From NCBI RefSeq assembly GCF_013395055.1, contig NZ_CP058349.1:62001-126000 (forward strand): DNA of 64,000 bases. Reading direction: 5' to 3'. Each line of letters begins with the position of its first letter. Positions within the stretch are counted from its first letter, which is position 1. The position numbers and the translations under genes are program-made. Shown one piece after another: positions 53,287 through 61,173 of this stretch. This stretch comes from Pseudomonas sp. ABC1 (GTDB taxonomy: Bacteria; Pseudomonadota; Gammaproteobacteria; Pseudomonadales; Pseudomonadaceae). The notes beneath the pieces were generated by a model, which searched no databases, was not told the DNA's origin, and worked only from the letters and a program-made list of their open reading frames with translations.

Positions 53287-54554
53287 ACGCTCCTATGTCA
53301 AGAGGTGCCAGGTGATTGGCCCAGATCACCCAATATCAACGGGTACAACTCGCGCACAATGTACCGCTTCAGGCATCGCTGGATCTCCTTGGTCGATAGC
53401 CCCTGTGCCGTTCGGCGAGCAACATATTCGCGCGCACGAGGATCACTTCGCATTCGGACCATTGCAATGGTCCAAAGAGCATTATTTGCTGAATGATCGC
53501 CACCTCTATTCAAGCGATGACGTTTGGTTTTTCCGGATGAGGCTTGCAAGGGGCTGACCCCTCAGAGAGCTGTCAGGGATGCCTCGCTCTTCAGTCGATC
53601 CGGATTATCTCCAGCGACGCAAACCAGGACGGCAGCGGTTTGGGCCCCGACGCCGAACTTCTGGCGGAGCCGCGAAGCATGCTGACATGTGAGCTGTTCG
53701 AGCTCCGCGTCCAGAACCTTGACCACCGCTTTCAACGCCAGCCACCGCTTCGCAAGGAGGCGTAAGGTTGCCCGCAGAGATTGCAGCAAGGGCCCCGTGC
53801 CCAGCGATCTCACTTTCAAGCACATGTGCACGCAATCCTCGGCCTTGGGATGCAGTAAGCGATCCCGGATGTCTTGCGGCGCGCTGACCAAGATCCCACG
53901 TAACTGGTTGATGGTCTGTGTTTTGGACTTCACGGCGCTACGGCGCGCCGCCGAGACAGCGCGCATCGCGTATGCAGCGCCAGACTGCTGTTTAGGGATG
54001 GCTGTTGCACGGCCTGCGAGGACGGCACATGCAGCGCTTTCAGCGCCGGTGGGGTCGGATTTTCCACGCGTCCGCCTTGCGGCTCGGTCGGGATGGTTGA
54101 CTTCGAACATCTCGACGCTATTATCGCGTCTTGTCAGTCCTGCGCCGTAGGTGGCCGTACCCTCGACACCGGCGCGACGCAATGCTCCGAATGATCGAGC
54201 CCAGTTCAGCAATTGGAGATAACCCGCTGCGGTTGTCTCCACTGCCTGCGTTCCAAGCAGCCTACCGGTGGCGCTAATCACTGCGCCAACATGCATATCC
54301 AGATGGGTATCGACACCAAGTATGACTTCGTCCTGATTCACACGAATTCCTCCTTATTGAAGAAGGCATCGCCAACCTCAATAGCTGGACAGGACATTCA
54401 TGGTGCAGAACAAAGCTCCTATTAGGTCACATGCATTGAGCCCGACGGTGCTCGGGGAACATCCGACGTGATCGACAAGTCAATGCAAAGGCAACTGTGC
54501 CAGTCGTAGCTCGGGTCAGATCACGTTGGTGTCCAACAGTATTGGAACTGAGTG
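53287..54554 (-). mobile_element. IS110-family insertion sequence inside the IS3 orfB
   Basis: The IS3 orfB codons for GDSYD and NALAE, contiguous in relatives, are separated here by about 1.27 kb containing one IS110-type transposase gene on the minus strand. No terminal inverted repeats are evident, as is normal for the family. Edges are placed from the IS3 reading frame and may be off by a few bases because TG is shared at the joints. Confidence 0.82.
53298..54341 (-). pseudogene. IS110-family transposase with one in-frame TGA
   Basis: A DEDD-type transposase of about 346 residues. The N-terminal RuvC-like domain begins MNQDEVILGVDTHLDMHVGAVI, and the C-terminal part has SSGKTKRHRLNRGGDHSANNALWTIAMVRM. 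The two parts are in the same frame, separated only by TGA at 53562-53564 in SLTAL-stop-GVSPLQASSGK. Relatives have a Cys codon at this place (ALCGV), so a single base change made the stop. Whether the gene is silent or read through at low level is unknown; I treat it as a pseudogene. Confidence 0.85.
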
Positions 54555-54953
54555 TCGTAGCTGTCGCCCTTGCTGCCCACCGAGGGCTCGATACCAGCCT
54601 CCGGCAGTCGCTCTGTGTAGAGGATCGAGACGCACTGGCTGCCACGGATGCCCTGCAACCCAGCTCGGCGCATCAGTTGCTCCACCGTGCATCTGGCTAC
54701 CTCGATGCCTTCTCGCTGAAGCTGCTTCCAGACCTTCACTGCGCCATAGCACTGCATGTTCGCGTCCCATATGCGGTGGATTTCATTGATCAGCGTGTCA
54801 TCGCGCCGAGCACGGCAACAGCGCAGTATCGGGTTGCGCTGCTGCGCCGCGTGTCTGCGGTAACCGGACGGGGCAATCTGCAAGACGCGGCAGATCGACT
54901 CGACCCCGAGACGGTCACGATGCTGGTCGACAAATGCCCTCAGGACTTGGTGC
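54555..54953 (-). pseudogene. IS3-family transposase orfB, N-terminal fragment with core deletion
   Basis: Reads AFVDQHRDRLGVESICRVLQIAPSGYRRH, INEIHRIWDANMQCYGAVKVWKQLQREG and ARCTVEQLMRRAGLQGI, then jumps in frame to CVSILYTERLPEAGIEPSVGSKGDSYD. Roughly 100 residues with the first catalytic Asp region are missing at the jump. The fragment ends where the IS110-family element begins. Confidence 0.82.
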
Positions 54954-55241
54954 GGCGGTCGAGCTCCGCCTGGGCAAAATACGCACTGGCCAGGCGTAGA
55001 ATCTCGTTGGCTTTGCGCCGCTCGCGATTTTCCCGTTCCAGGGCTTTGATGCGCTCACGCTCTTCGCTGGTCGGCCCAGGACGCTGACCGGCATCGGTCT
55101 GGTGGCGCATGCAGAGTTTGCGCTGCACAGCCAATCTTCGGGGCTATGGCTTCAATGGTTGCCCACTCGGAGGGGTAGTCGTTCAGGTGCTCCAGAACCA
55201 TGCGTACAGCACGCTCACGGACTTCGGGGGAGTTTTCTCAT
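54940..55241 (-). pseudogene. IS3-family orfA, frameshifted
   Basis: Encodes an HTH OrfA: ATG at 55241 begins MRK, then a one-base insertion shifts the frame before EVRERAVRMVLEHLNDYPSEWATIEAIAPKIGCAAQTLHA. A second shift leads to HQTDAGQRPGPTSEERERIKALERENRE and the leucine-rich end. Stop at 54940 overlaps the orfB start region, as expected for programmed -1 frameshifting in this family. Confidence 0.8.
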
Positions 55242-55264
55242 GGCCTCATCTTCTCAAGAGTTGA

Positions 55265-55291
55265 GGCCTCCACAAAAGCCGGGGCGATTCA
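55265..55291 (-). repeat. Terminal inverted repeat of the IS3-family element, right
   Basis: Reverse complement begins TGAATCGCCCCGGCTTTTG. It matches 51267-51293 at 26 of 27 positions. Confidence 0.88.
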
Positions 55292-55302
55292 GTGACGCAT
55301 AG

Positions 55303-55572
55303 CGGCGTTTCTGCAAATACAATCACCTTAAGCCAAGCATGAGCAGGCGTGCCAACTGCTGCGACAACGCGGTTGTTGAATCCTTCTGCAGCAGTTTGAA
55401 GAAGGAACGGATCAAGAAATGTATCTATGCAAGTCGGCAAGTAGCGACCTCGGATATATCCGACTGCATCGATGGGTTCTATAATTCAACGCGCTGCCAT
55501 AGCTATCTCGGCGGCGTCAGTCCTGACGAGTTCGAGGCAGCGCGTCGCCATCACCGGTCACGTGTCCACTAA
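55303..55572 (+). pseudogene. Second IS3-family orfB remnant (C-terminal end)
   Basis: Plus-strand frame reads KYNHLKPSMSRRANCCDNAVVESFCSSLKKERIKK and ends FYNSTRCHSYLGGVSPDEFEAARR, the C-terminal third of a different IS3-subgroup transposase. It is truncated on its left where the first element ends. The following TGTCCACTAAAAACTGG may be its terminal repeat. It lies about 40 bp from the receptor gene stop and converges with it. Confidence 0.8.
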
Positions 55573-55614
55573 AAACTGGAAACTCCAGGTTACGATTGCC
55601 CTGCCGGTTTCTGG

Positions 55615-58047
55615 TCAGAAATCATATCTAACGCCTAAAGTGAGGTTGCGTGGTGCGCCGTAGTAGCCCACGTTCAGATTATCGATGGCGGAATAGTACT
55701 TTTTGTCGAAAATGTTGTTGGCATTGATGCTGGCGGAAAGGTGCTGATTGAACTTGTAGCGGGCCATAGCATCAACCACTACAAAATCATCCTGTGTAGC
55801 TTGGTAATATACTCCGGCCCATGTAAATGGAGTTGTAGACGTTTTCGACTGCCAGCGAGCGCCACCACCGATAGTAAGGTTTTTCCATTCGCCAGAGAAT
55901 TTATATGTATTCCAAAATTTGACGGTGTCCAGCGGGTGCTCTGAAGTTTTGCGGGTGTCATTAGCATCTTCCGATCTGGAGTGACTGTAGCTGGCGCTGA
56001 CATTCCAGCCTGTTAGAACTTCACCGGCAATTTCGATATCAATACCGTTGGTTTCCAAACCATTGATGGCACGGTAATAAGCCGTATTAGTAGAGTCATA
56101 GCCTGCAAGTTCGGTAGCGTTGTCACGGCTGACCCGGTAGAGTGCCACATTAGCATTGAGGTGGCCATCATAGAGTTCGCCCTTCCAGCCGATCTCATAG
56201 TTCGAACCTACCTGTGGCTCAATCACCTTGCGGTTTATGTCAGTGTTATTGTTGGGCCGGAAAATATCGGTATAGCTGAAATAGACTGACTGCTGAGGTG
56301 TTAGGTCGTAGACTAGGCCGGCATAGGGGGTGATTTCGCCTGTCTTTTTATAAGCACTAGAGCTATAAGAATTAGAAGTCGGTAATACGAAAGAGGAATC
56401 GTATTTATAGTCAGATGCACGAACGCCTAAAATGACATGAAGCTTATCAATTGGGTTGAGACGTAGGGCGCCATAGTATCCTTGTTGAATGATATAAAAA
56501 TCTTGAATAAGATGAAGGTCGGGATTAGGCATCTCTACATCGTGAATGCTGGACAGGTTTGTAGTTATACGCCCTTGACCATAGGCTTCGTAATGAGACT
56601 TGTAGCGACTGAACTCATAGCCGACGATTGCTTGGTGTTCTCTGCCAAATAGTGAAAATGGCCCTTGCAGATTGACAGCGGCAGATTTTTGACTAAGAGG
56701 ATTGACAGCCTTGGCTATTCGACTTGCAAGAAAAGTCCCTGTTTCTCTATCGATATCGAGATCTCCGGTCTTGGTCATAGACGCATAGTTTGAGATGTCT
56801 CGATCAACGTCCATATAGCCGCCAGCTATGACCAGTCTCCAGTCATTTGCCAGCGCCTGATCAATATTGAAAAAATAATTAGTTGTTTCAAGCTTCTGGT
56901 TTTGATGTTTAGAAGTTACCGTAGTGGAGCGGGAGAGATTGGTCTGTTGTCCGGTGGTATAGAATAAAGGTGAATCGGCTCCACCATTGACGTCATATTT
57001 ATTGTAGTCAATACCGAATCGTAGTGTGGTACTATTAGTAATATCCACTTCCGCCACGCCGTAATAGACATCACGCTTCTGGCTGCGGTAGTCAGTAAAG
57101 CTGTCATTTTCCTGTTTGGCGCCGACAAAGCGTGCGCGCAACTTACCACTGTTGGTCAGTGGACCTGACATATCTACCGAGCCACGATAGTCATCCCAGC
57201 GCCCTACGCTTCCGGCTAGGCTGGCTTGGAATATCTCGGTGGGTTTTTTGCGTACCATATTGACCATGCCGCTGACATTGCCCGCACCGGTCATCAGGCC
57301 GGTGGCACCACGCACAACCTCGATTCTGTCGTAAATCGACATGTCGGCAAGGTTTTGCGTCATATTCTGTGTCCCATTCTCCACATGAGTGGTGAGGCCA
57401 TCATACTGATACTTGGTAATCTCACTACCGCGTGAGTAGATATTGAAACGTTCATCTGAGTTGCGGGTGATGGTGACACCAGGTGTTTGCTCTAGCACCT
57501 TGGTAATACTGGTCAAGTCTTGGTCATCCATACGTTGGCGAGTAACGACGCTGATGGATTGCGGAGTTTCACGGATGGACAGATTCATCTTGGTGGCGGT
57601 GCTGGTGACGCCGGTGGTGTAGCTGCCAGTGCCTTCTGTGACTGCTCCCAGTTTCTGGCTGGTAATTTCGGTTACTGAAAGTTGCAACGAACTTTTAGTA
57701 ACCGGTTGCAATGTAACGGTATCTCCGTTCAGACCATAACTCAGCCCGGTGCCCTGGATAATGGTTCTGGTCGCGTCAGCCAGTTGATAGCGACCATTAA
57801 GTGTAGTGGAGCGCAGACCTTCGACATCACTTGGATTGTAGAGCAGCTGTGCGCCAGTTTTACTGGCCAGTTCCTGCAGCGCTTGGCTGAGCGGCTGGGC
57901 GGGGATATTCAGTTGCCATTCTTGGGTTTGTGCTTGTACCGCTGGGGGGAGGGCGGCCGCTAGGGCTACTGCAGAAAGCGTCGGTTTGAAAACTTGCCGA
58001 AGGTGAAGTGCTTTGCTCAGATGACTCAAAATGTGTTGTGTTGACAT
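55615..58047 (-). CDS. fpvA: FpvA-like TonB-dependent ferri-pyoverdine receptor with signalling domain
   Basis: Outer-membrane siderophore transporter of 810 residues from ATG 58047 (P. aeruginosa FpvA has 815). It has a signal peptide ending PPAVQA, then an STN signalling domain (WQLNIPAQPLSQALQELASKTGAQLLY, about residues 45-115). The plug follows, with the TonB-box region SVTEITSQKLG, ETPQSISVVTRQRM, VLEQTPGVTI and VEVVRG-type IYDRIEVVRGATGLM. The beta barrel ends in the usual terminal Phe (LTLGVRYDF). The STN domain implies signalling through an anti-sigma factor to FpvI/PvdS-type sigma factors; none is in the window. The frame is open 62 codons further upstream, but that part includes a non-coding palindromic repeat. 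The upstream region shows a Fur-like site. Confidence 0.9.
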   Translation of the reverse strand: MSTQHILSHLSKALHLRQVFKPTLSAVALAAALPPAVQAQTQEWQLNIPAQPLSQALQELASKTGAQLLYNPSDVEGLRSTTLNGRYQLADATRTIIQGTGLSYGLNGDTVTLQPVTKSSLQLSVTEITSQKLGAVTEGTGSYTTGVTSTATKMNLSIRETPQSISVVTRQRMDDQDLTSITKVLEQTPGVTITRNSDERFNIYSRGSEITKYQYDGLTTHVENGTQNMTQNLADMSIYDRIEVVRGATGLMTGAGNVSGMVNMVRKKPTEIFQASLAGSVGRWDDYRGSVDMSGPLTNSGKLRARFVGAKQENDSFTDYRSQKRDVYYGVAEVDITNSTTLRFGIDYNKYDVNGGADSPLFYTTGQQTNLSRSTTVTSKHQNQKLETTNYFFNIDQALANDWRLVIAGGYMDVDRDISNYASMTKTGDLDIDRETGTFLASRIAKAVNPLSQKSAAVNLQGPFSLFGREHQAIVGYEFSRYKSHYEAYGQGRITTNLSSIHDVEMPNPDLHLIQDFYIIQQGYYGALRLNPIDKLHVILGVRASDYKYDSSFVLPTSNSYSSSAYKKTGEITPYAGLVYDLTPQQSVYFSYTDIFRPNNNTDINRKVIEPQVGSNYEIGWKGELYDGHLNANVALYRVSRDNATELAGYDSTNTAYYRAINGLETNGIDIEIAGEVLTGWNVSASYSHSRSEDANDTRKTSEHPLDTVKFWNTYKFSGEWKNLTIGGGARWQSKTSTTPFTWAGVYYQATQDDFVVVDAMARYKFNQHLSASINANNIFDKKYYSAIDNLNVGYYGAPRNLTLGVRYDF

Positions 58048-58171
58048 AGCTATGCTCTTTACTCTCTTTATTAATTTTTTAAATGACTGTCTGGGTATCT
58101 GCGTACCAAATTTCACGCTTTCTCTGGGCCGACAGATGAATACTCGAATTTTCAATCCGTTTACCTTCCCC

Positions 58172-58197
58172 GTCATTCCCGCGAAGGCGGGAGTCCA
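58172..58197. repeat. Short palindromic extragenic repeat (GTCATTCCCGCG type)
   Basis: GTCATTCCCGCGAAGGCGGG-type sequence with stem TCCCGC/GCGGGA and GAAG loop in the leader of the receptor gene. This palindrome type is scattered between genes in many proteobacteria. Its location also argues that the upstream extension of the receptor frame is not translated. Confidence 0.7.
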
Positions 58198-58312
58198 AGC
58201 AGCGGCTGTAGCGAACCTGTCTTTGACCGCCAAGTGCTACCAGACACCTTAAGAAACATGATTTGAGGACTAAGGTGAACCTTCCTTGAGACGCCTATTT
58301 TCATCAATCCAG

Positions 58313-58331
58313 AATAAAAATTAGTCTCATT
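58313..58331 (-). promoter_or_regulatory. Candidate Fur box upstream of the receptor gene
   Basis: Minus strand reads AATGAGACTAATTTTTATT, matching 10 of 14 defined positions of the 7-1-7 Fur consensus TGATAATnATTATCA. It lies about 265 nt upstream of the start codon. No exact TAAAT-16-CGT box was found in 58048-58423. AAAAATCCC (58370-58378, minus) resembles the first half of a PvdS-type box but lacks CGT at the right distance. The rest of the 376-nt stretch shows no gene. Confidence 0.4.
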
Positions 58332-58423
58332 TTTCTTGGTGGTTAAATACAGCTCTACAGGGCGGTAGCGGGATTTTTCTTGTTTATATAGTTGCGCTGT
58401 GTGTCGAATTTTGTGTGGTCGGG

Positions 58424-59470
58424 CTATTGACTTTTCAGTGGCTGGTAAAGGCCGTCACTGAAAAAACGCTCCCGGGACAGCATTACCAGCAAGGCGCGCT
58501 TGTGGGGAAAGTCGAAGTGCTTGATCTTGGCGAAGCCGCTACGGTCGAAATTAGCGATCTGCCTCTGGTTATCGTGGCGTGGCTCGCAGACGATACGCTG
58601 GGTGCGTGGGTCGTCGAGGAACAGGTAGTGGCAGATGGATGAAAACCAGGCCGTGTAGAAGGTTTTGCCACGAAAGGATTCCTCTCCAACGAGCAGGTGC
58701 AGCCCTCTGTCGTAATCGTCGGCTTCATAGAACGGGGCGATGCGATCTTCCTTAGCCCAGTAGATTTCGAAATAGCCGAATGGCTGGTTATCGAAGAAGC
58801 CCGTCACGGGTTGTGCATGGGGATCGTCCAGCATTTTTTGCAGATAGGCTCGGTGCTGTTCCTGGCTGCCTTCTTCCTCCCAGAATTGTGCGACTCGAGG
58901 GGCGTTCATCCAGCGGTTGAATGTCTCTAGGTCTCGCTCTGGGTCGCTGAGTTTGAAGGTCAGGGTCTGCCCGAGCCAGGGGATAAAGCGTCGATAGAGC
59001 ACGGAGGATTGTGGTGCGGGGCGTAGTGGGTGCCGTTTTGTATCGGTCATGACATATTGCTGAGGCAGGACTCCGAACGAGGCCTTGGGCAGCCAGGGGT
59101 GGGGTGTTTGCCAGAGGGCCTGGGATGTACAAGTCACGGAATCTTTGCCAGCCCGTCGTAGTAGCCCATCAGCCAGGAAGGCTTCGATTGCCACTGAGGG
59201 GGGATGGCTAAGTGTCAATTTTTCCAGTGCCGGACTCTGTGTAAATGCGCCTTCACAGGCTGCCAGGATGGCTTCCGACTCCATGGTTTTGTCGATGTAC
59301 TTGAGCTCTCCCCGGAGTGAGTCATCCTGTGTATCCGGCTGGAGAGCTAGATCCAATAATGTCAGGCCATTCAGGGTGACGACAAGCCTCTCTGATGATA
59401 TCTGGGTTTGAAGCTGTCTAGCGGGATAACGGCTGGAAAGGACTGGAGTTTCTATGAGGAGGGCGTTCAT
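58424..59470 (-). CDS. Siderophore-type GNAT N-acetyltransferase (IucB/PvdYII-like), probable hydroxyornithine acetylase
   Basis: 348 residues. The C-terminal two-thirds is a GNAT_8-type acyl-CoA-dependent acetyltransferase, as in aerobactin IucB: FNRWMNAPRVAQFWEEEG, PVTGFFDNQPFGYFEIYWAKEDRIAPFYEADDYDRGLHLLVGEESFRGKTF, then RIVCEPRHDNQRQI. The N-terminal 120 residues are less conserved. Together with PvdA (next gene upstream) it should convert N5-hydroxyornithine to N5-acetyl-N5-hydroxyornithine, a known hydroxamate ligand of many pyoverdines, instead of the formyl form made by PvdF. An exact PvdS-type box lies 35 nt upstream of ATG. Substrate is inferred from context; hydroxylysine acetylation cannot be excluded. 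Confidence 0.83.
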   Translation of the reverse strand: MNALLIETPVLSSRYPARQLQTQISSERLVVTLNGLTLLDLALQPDTQDDSLRGELKYIDKTMESEAILAACEGAFTQSPALEKLTLSHPPSVAIEAFLADGLLRRAGKDSVTCTSQALWQTPHPWLPKASFGVLPQQYVMTDTKRHPLRPAPQSSVLYRRFIPWLGQTLTFKLSDPERDLETFNRWMNAPRVAQFWEEEGSQEQHRAYLQKMLDDPHAQPVTGFFDNQPFGYFEIYWAKEDRIAPFYEADDYDRGLHLLVGEESFRGKTFYTAWFSSICHYLFLDDPRTQRIVCEPRHDNQRQIANFDRSGFAKIKHFDFPHKRALLVMLSRERFFSDGLYQPLKSQ

Positions 59471-59504
59471 CTCGGCGTTCCGTAATGCTGGTTATAGCAT
59501 CAGA

Positions 59505-59528
59505 ACGCAAGTGCGGTAGTGGGATTTA
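59505..59528 (-). promoter_or_regulatory. PvdS-type iron-starvation promoter of the acetyltransferase gene
   Basis: Minus strand reads ACTAAATCCC, with TAAAT (59524-59528) exactly 16 nt from CGT (59505-59507), just upstream of the gene starting at 59470. Confidence 0.87.
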
Positions 59529-59552
59529 GTCTTCGGGATTAGGTGATTAAGA

Positions 59553-59573
59553 GCGGAGGCCTTGAGGCTCCGC
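59553..59573 (-). terminator. Hairpin after pvdA
   Basis: GC-rich stem GCGGA(G)GCC/GGCTCCGC with a TTGA loop and one bulged base, 15 nt past the pvdA stop. On the minus strand it is followed by TCTTAATC. It separates pvdA from the PvdS-type box of the next gene and probably ends the pvdA transcript. Confidence 0.6.
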
Positions 59574-59587
59574 CCTGTTCTTTTTGC

Positions 59588-60931
59588 TCAGGCGCTGGCC
59601 AATGCCGTCGCCAATGGCTCGTTCTTGTGTTTACCCAAGCCTAGGCCCAAGTCCTGGTACAGCGCCTTGCCGATCTCCTCGCTTCGAATCGGCAGTACCG
59701 ACAGTAAGGTATCGCTCAAGCCGTGAGTGCTTTCGCAGAAGCCTTGCAAGTAGATAGGTGTTTGCAGTTCCGGGCTGGTGAGGGCGCGGTAGTCACGGTC
59801 TACCTGATAGTCCTGCAGGTACTCTTGCAGTGGCGCCAGCAGGTCCTTGTGGGAACGGCGCTCGTAGCCGGTGGCAAGGATCACGGCATCGTAGCGGTGG
59901 GTGCGCTGTTGCCCGGTGGCCAGGTCACTCAGGGTCAGTTCGATACCTTCGGCAGTGGCCACTGCGGCTTCCACTTGCTGTCGGCATAGGACGGCATGTC
60001 GGGGCTGGCGGGAGACTTTCTGGCGGTAGAGCACGCCGTATATATGCTCAATCAGTTCCGGGTCCACGACTGAGTAGTTGGTGTTGTGGTATTCCCGCAG
60101 GTGTTTTTCCCGGCCTTCGGGCGTATTGGCGAAGACCAGGTCGGTATAGGCCGGGCCGAAGACTTCGTTGACGAATGGCGTGTCGTCGGCAGGTTTCATG
60201 GCAGAAGCGCGGGTGATGATTTCAGCTTTGACGTGTGGAAAGCTTTCATGCAGGTCGATAAAGGCTTCGGCGCCGCTTTGCCCGGAGCCAATGATGGCGA
60301 TGCGCATGGGCTTGCCCTGAGTACAGGGCAGTCGTTCCAGGCTGCTCAGGTAGCGGGAATGATGGAAAACCCGAGGGTTGTCCTTGAAGGCCGTGAATAT
60401 ATCCGGAATCCTGGGCGTGCCACCCGAACTGATCACGGCGGCACGGGTGTGGCGAGCCTGTTCCTGGCCTTTGCTGTCGCGGGAGATCAACTTCAGCTTC
60501 TGGATAGCGCCGGTAGCGTTTTTGACTGGCTCGATGCGCAGCACTTCCTCGCCGTAGCGAACCTGGTCGGAAAAGTGTTCGGCGACCCACCTCAGGTAAT
60601 CGTTGAACTCCATCCGGCAGGGATAGAAGGTGCCGAGATTGATAAAGTCTACCAGCCGGTCGTGCTGTTTCAGGTAGTTGACGAAGCTGTAGGGGCTGGT
60701 TGGATTGCGCAGGGATACCAAGTCCTTGAGGAAGGAAATCTGCAGTTCGCTCTGGCTGGCCAGGGTGTCGCCGTGCCAGCTGTAATGTTGCTGCTTGTCG
60801 AGAAACAGGGTATCCAGATTCTTGCCGGCTGGCAGGGACAGTTCCTTGAGGGCGATGGCCAGGGCGATATTGGATGGTCCGAAGCCTACGCCGATAAGGT
60901 CGTGGGTGGGGGTTGCGGTAGTCGTGGTCAT
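59588..60931 (-). CDS. pvdA: L-ornithine N5-monooxygenase
   Basis: Flavin- and NADPH-dependent enzyme that hydroxylates the side-chain amine of L-ornithine, the first step to the hydroxamate ligands. 447 residues from ATG 60931, close to P. aeruginosa PvdA (443). It has the FAD site GVGFGPSNIALAIAL near the N-terminus, then HGDTLASQSELQISFLKDLVSLRNPTSPYSFVNYL and the NADPH site IGSGQSGAEAFIDL. Further on come NEVFGPAYTDLVF, NTNYSVVDPELIEHIYG and ATGYERR. The frame is open to 61084, but GAGGAAA 9 nt upstream of 60931 and homology fix the start. An exact PvdS-type box lies about 170 nt upstream. The product feeds the acetyltransferase and the NRPSs. Confidence 0.95.
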   Translation of the reverse strand: MTTTTATPTHDLIGVGFGPSNIALAIALKELSLPAGKNLDTLFLDKQQHYSWHGDTLASQSELQISFLKDLVSLRNPTSPYSFVNYLKQHDRLVDFINLGTFYPCRMEFNDYLRWVAEHFSDQVRYGEEVLRIEPVKNATGAIQKLKLISRDSKGQEQARHTRAAVISSGGTPRIPDIFTAFKDNPRVFHHSRYLSSLERLPCTQGKPMRIAIIGSGQSGAEAFIDLHESFPHVKAEIITRASAMKPADDTPFVNEVFGPAYTDLVFANTPEGREKHLREYHNTNYSVVDPELIEHIYGVLYRQKVSRQPRHAVLCRQQVEAAVATAEGIELTLSDLATGQQRTHRYDAVILATGYERRSHKDLLAPLQEYLQDYQVDRDYRALTSPELQTPIYLQGFCESTHGLSDTLLSVLPIRSEEIGKALYQDLGLGLGKHKNEPLATALASA

Positions 60932-61098
60932 GTCTGCATTTTCCTCAGAAGTGGTTCGATTTCCGAAAGCGAATGGCTGATGGCTTGTCGATAAGCCGTT
61001 ATGCACACAAGCGGTGAGGGCGCAGAGCACATGGTGTTCGATACCTGGAACTGGCTGTGTCCAAGCTGCGCTGTCGTTATTCACACCCTGAATAGAGG

Positions 61099-61122
61099 AC
61101 GAAGAGGAGTCTTGGGGATTTA
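61099..61122 (-). promoter_or_regulatory. PvdS-type iron-starvation promoter of pvdA
   Basis: Minus strand reads CTAAATCCCC, with TAAAT (61118-61122) exactly 16 nt from CGT (61099-61101). The predicted transcript has a leader of about 160 nt before the pvdA ATG; that leader shows no obvious structure. Confidence 0.87.
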
Positions 61123-61173
61123 GAAAGCGCTTTGAGAGCTCCTTTCACTATTTGGTTAAAAGTTTGAGTAACT

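Larger units (their letters stand above)
51267..55291 (-). mobile_element. IS3-family element interrupted by two other insertion sequences
   Basis: Matching 27-bp terminal inverted repeats (51267-51293 and 55265-55291, 26 of 27 identical, starting TGAACCGCCCCGG / TGAATCGCCCCGG) bound a composite stretch of 4025 bp. Between them lie pieces of one IS3-type orfA/orfB pair on the minus strand, broken by an IS66-family and an IS110-family element. Removing those leaves about 1 kb, and orfB has in addition lost its central catalytic part. I see no clear target-site duplication at the outer ends. The element is dead. Confidence 0.88.

Noticed and set aside
53562..53564. In-frame TGA in the IS110 transposase as a selenocysteine codon
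   Set aside because: No stem-loop of SECIS type recognised, and IS110 transposases are not selenoproteins; a nonsense mutation is simpler.
58352..58356. TAAAT on the plus strand as a possible PvdS-type box
   Set aside because: No CGT 16 nt downstream and no plus-strand gene follows.
60086..60994. Open frame of 302 codons on the plus strand
   Set aside because: Antisense to pvdA; no domain recognised.
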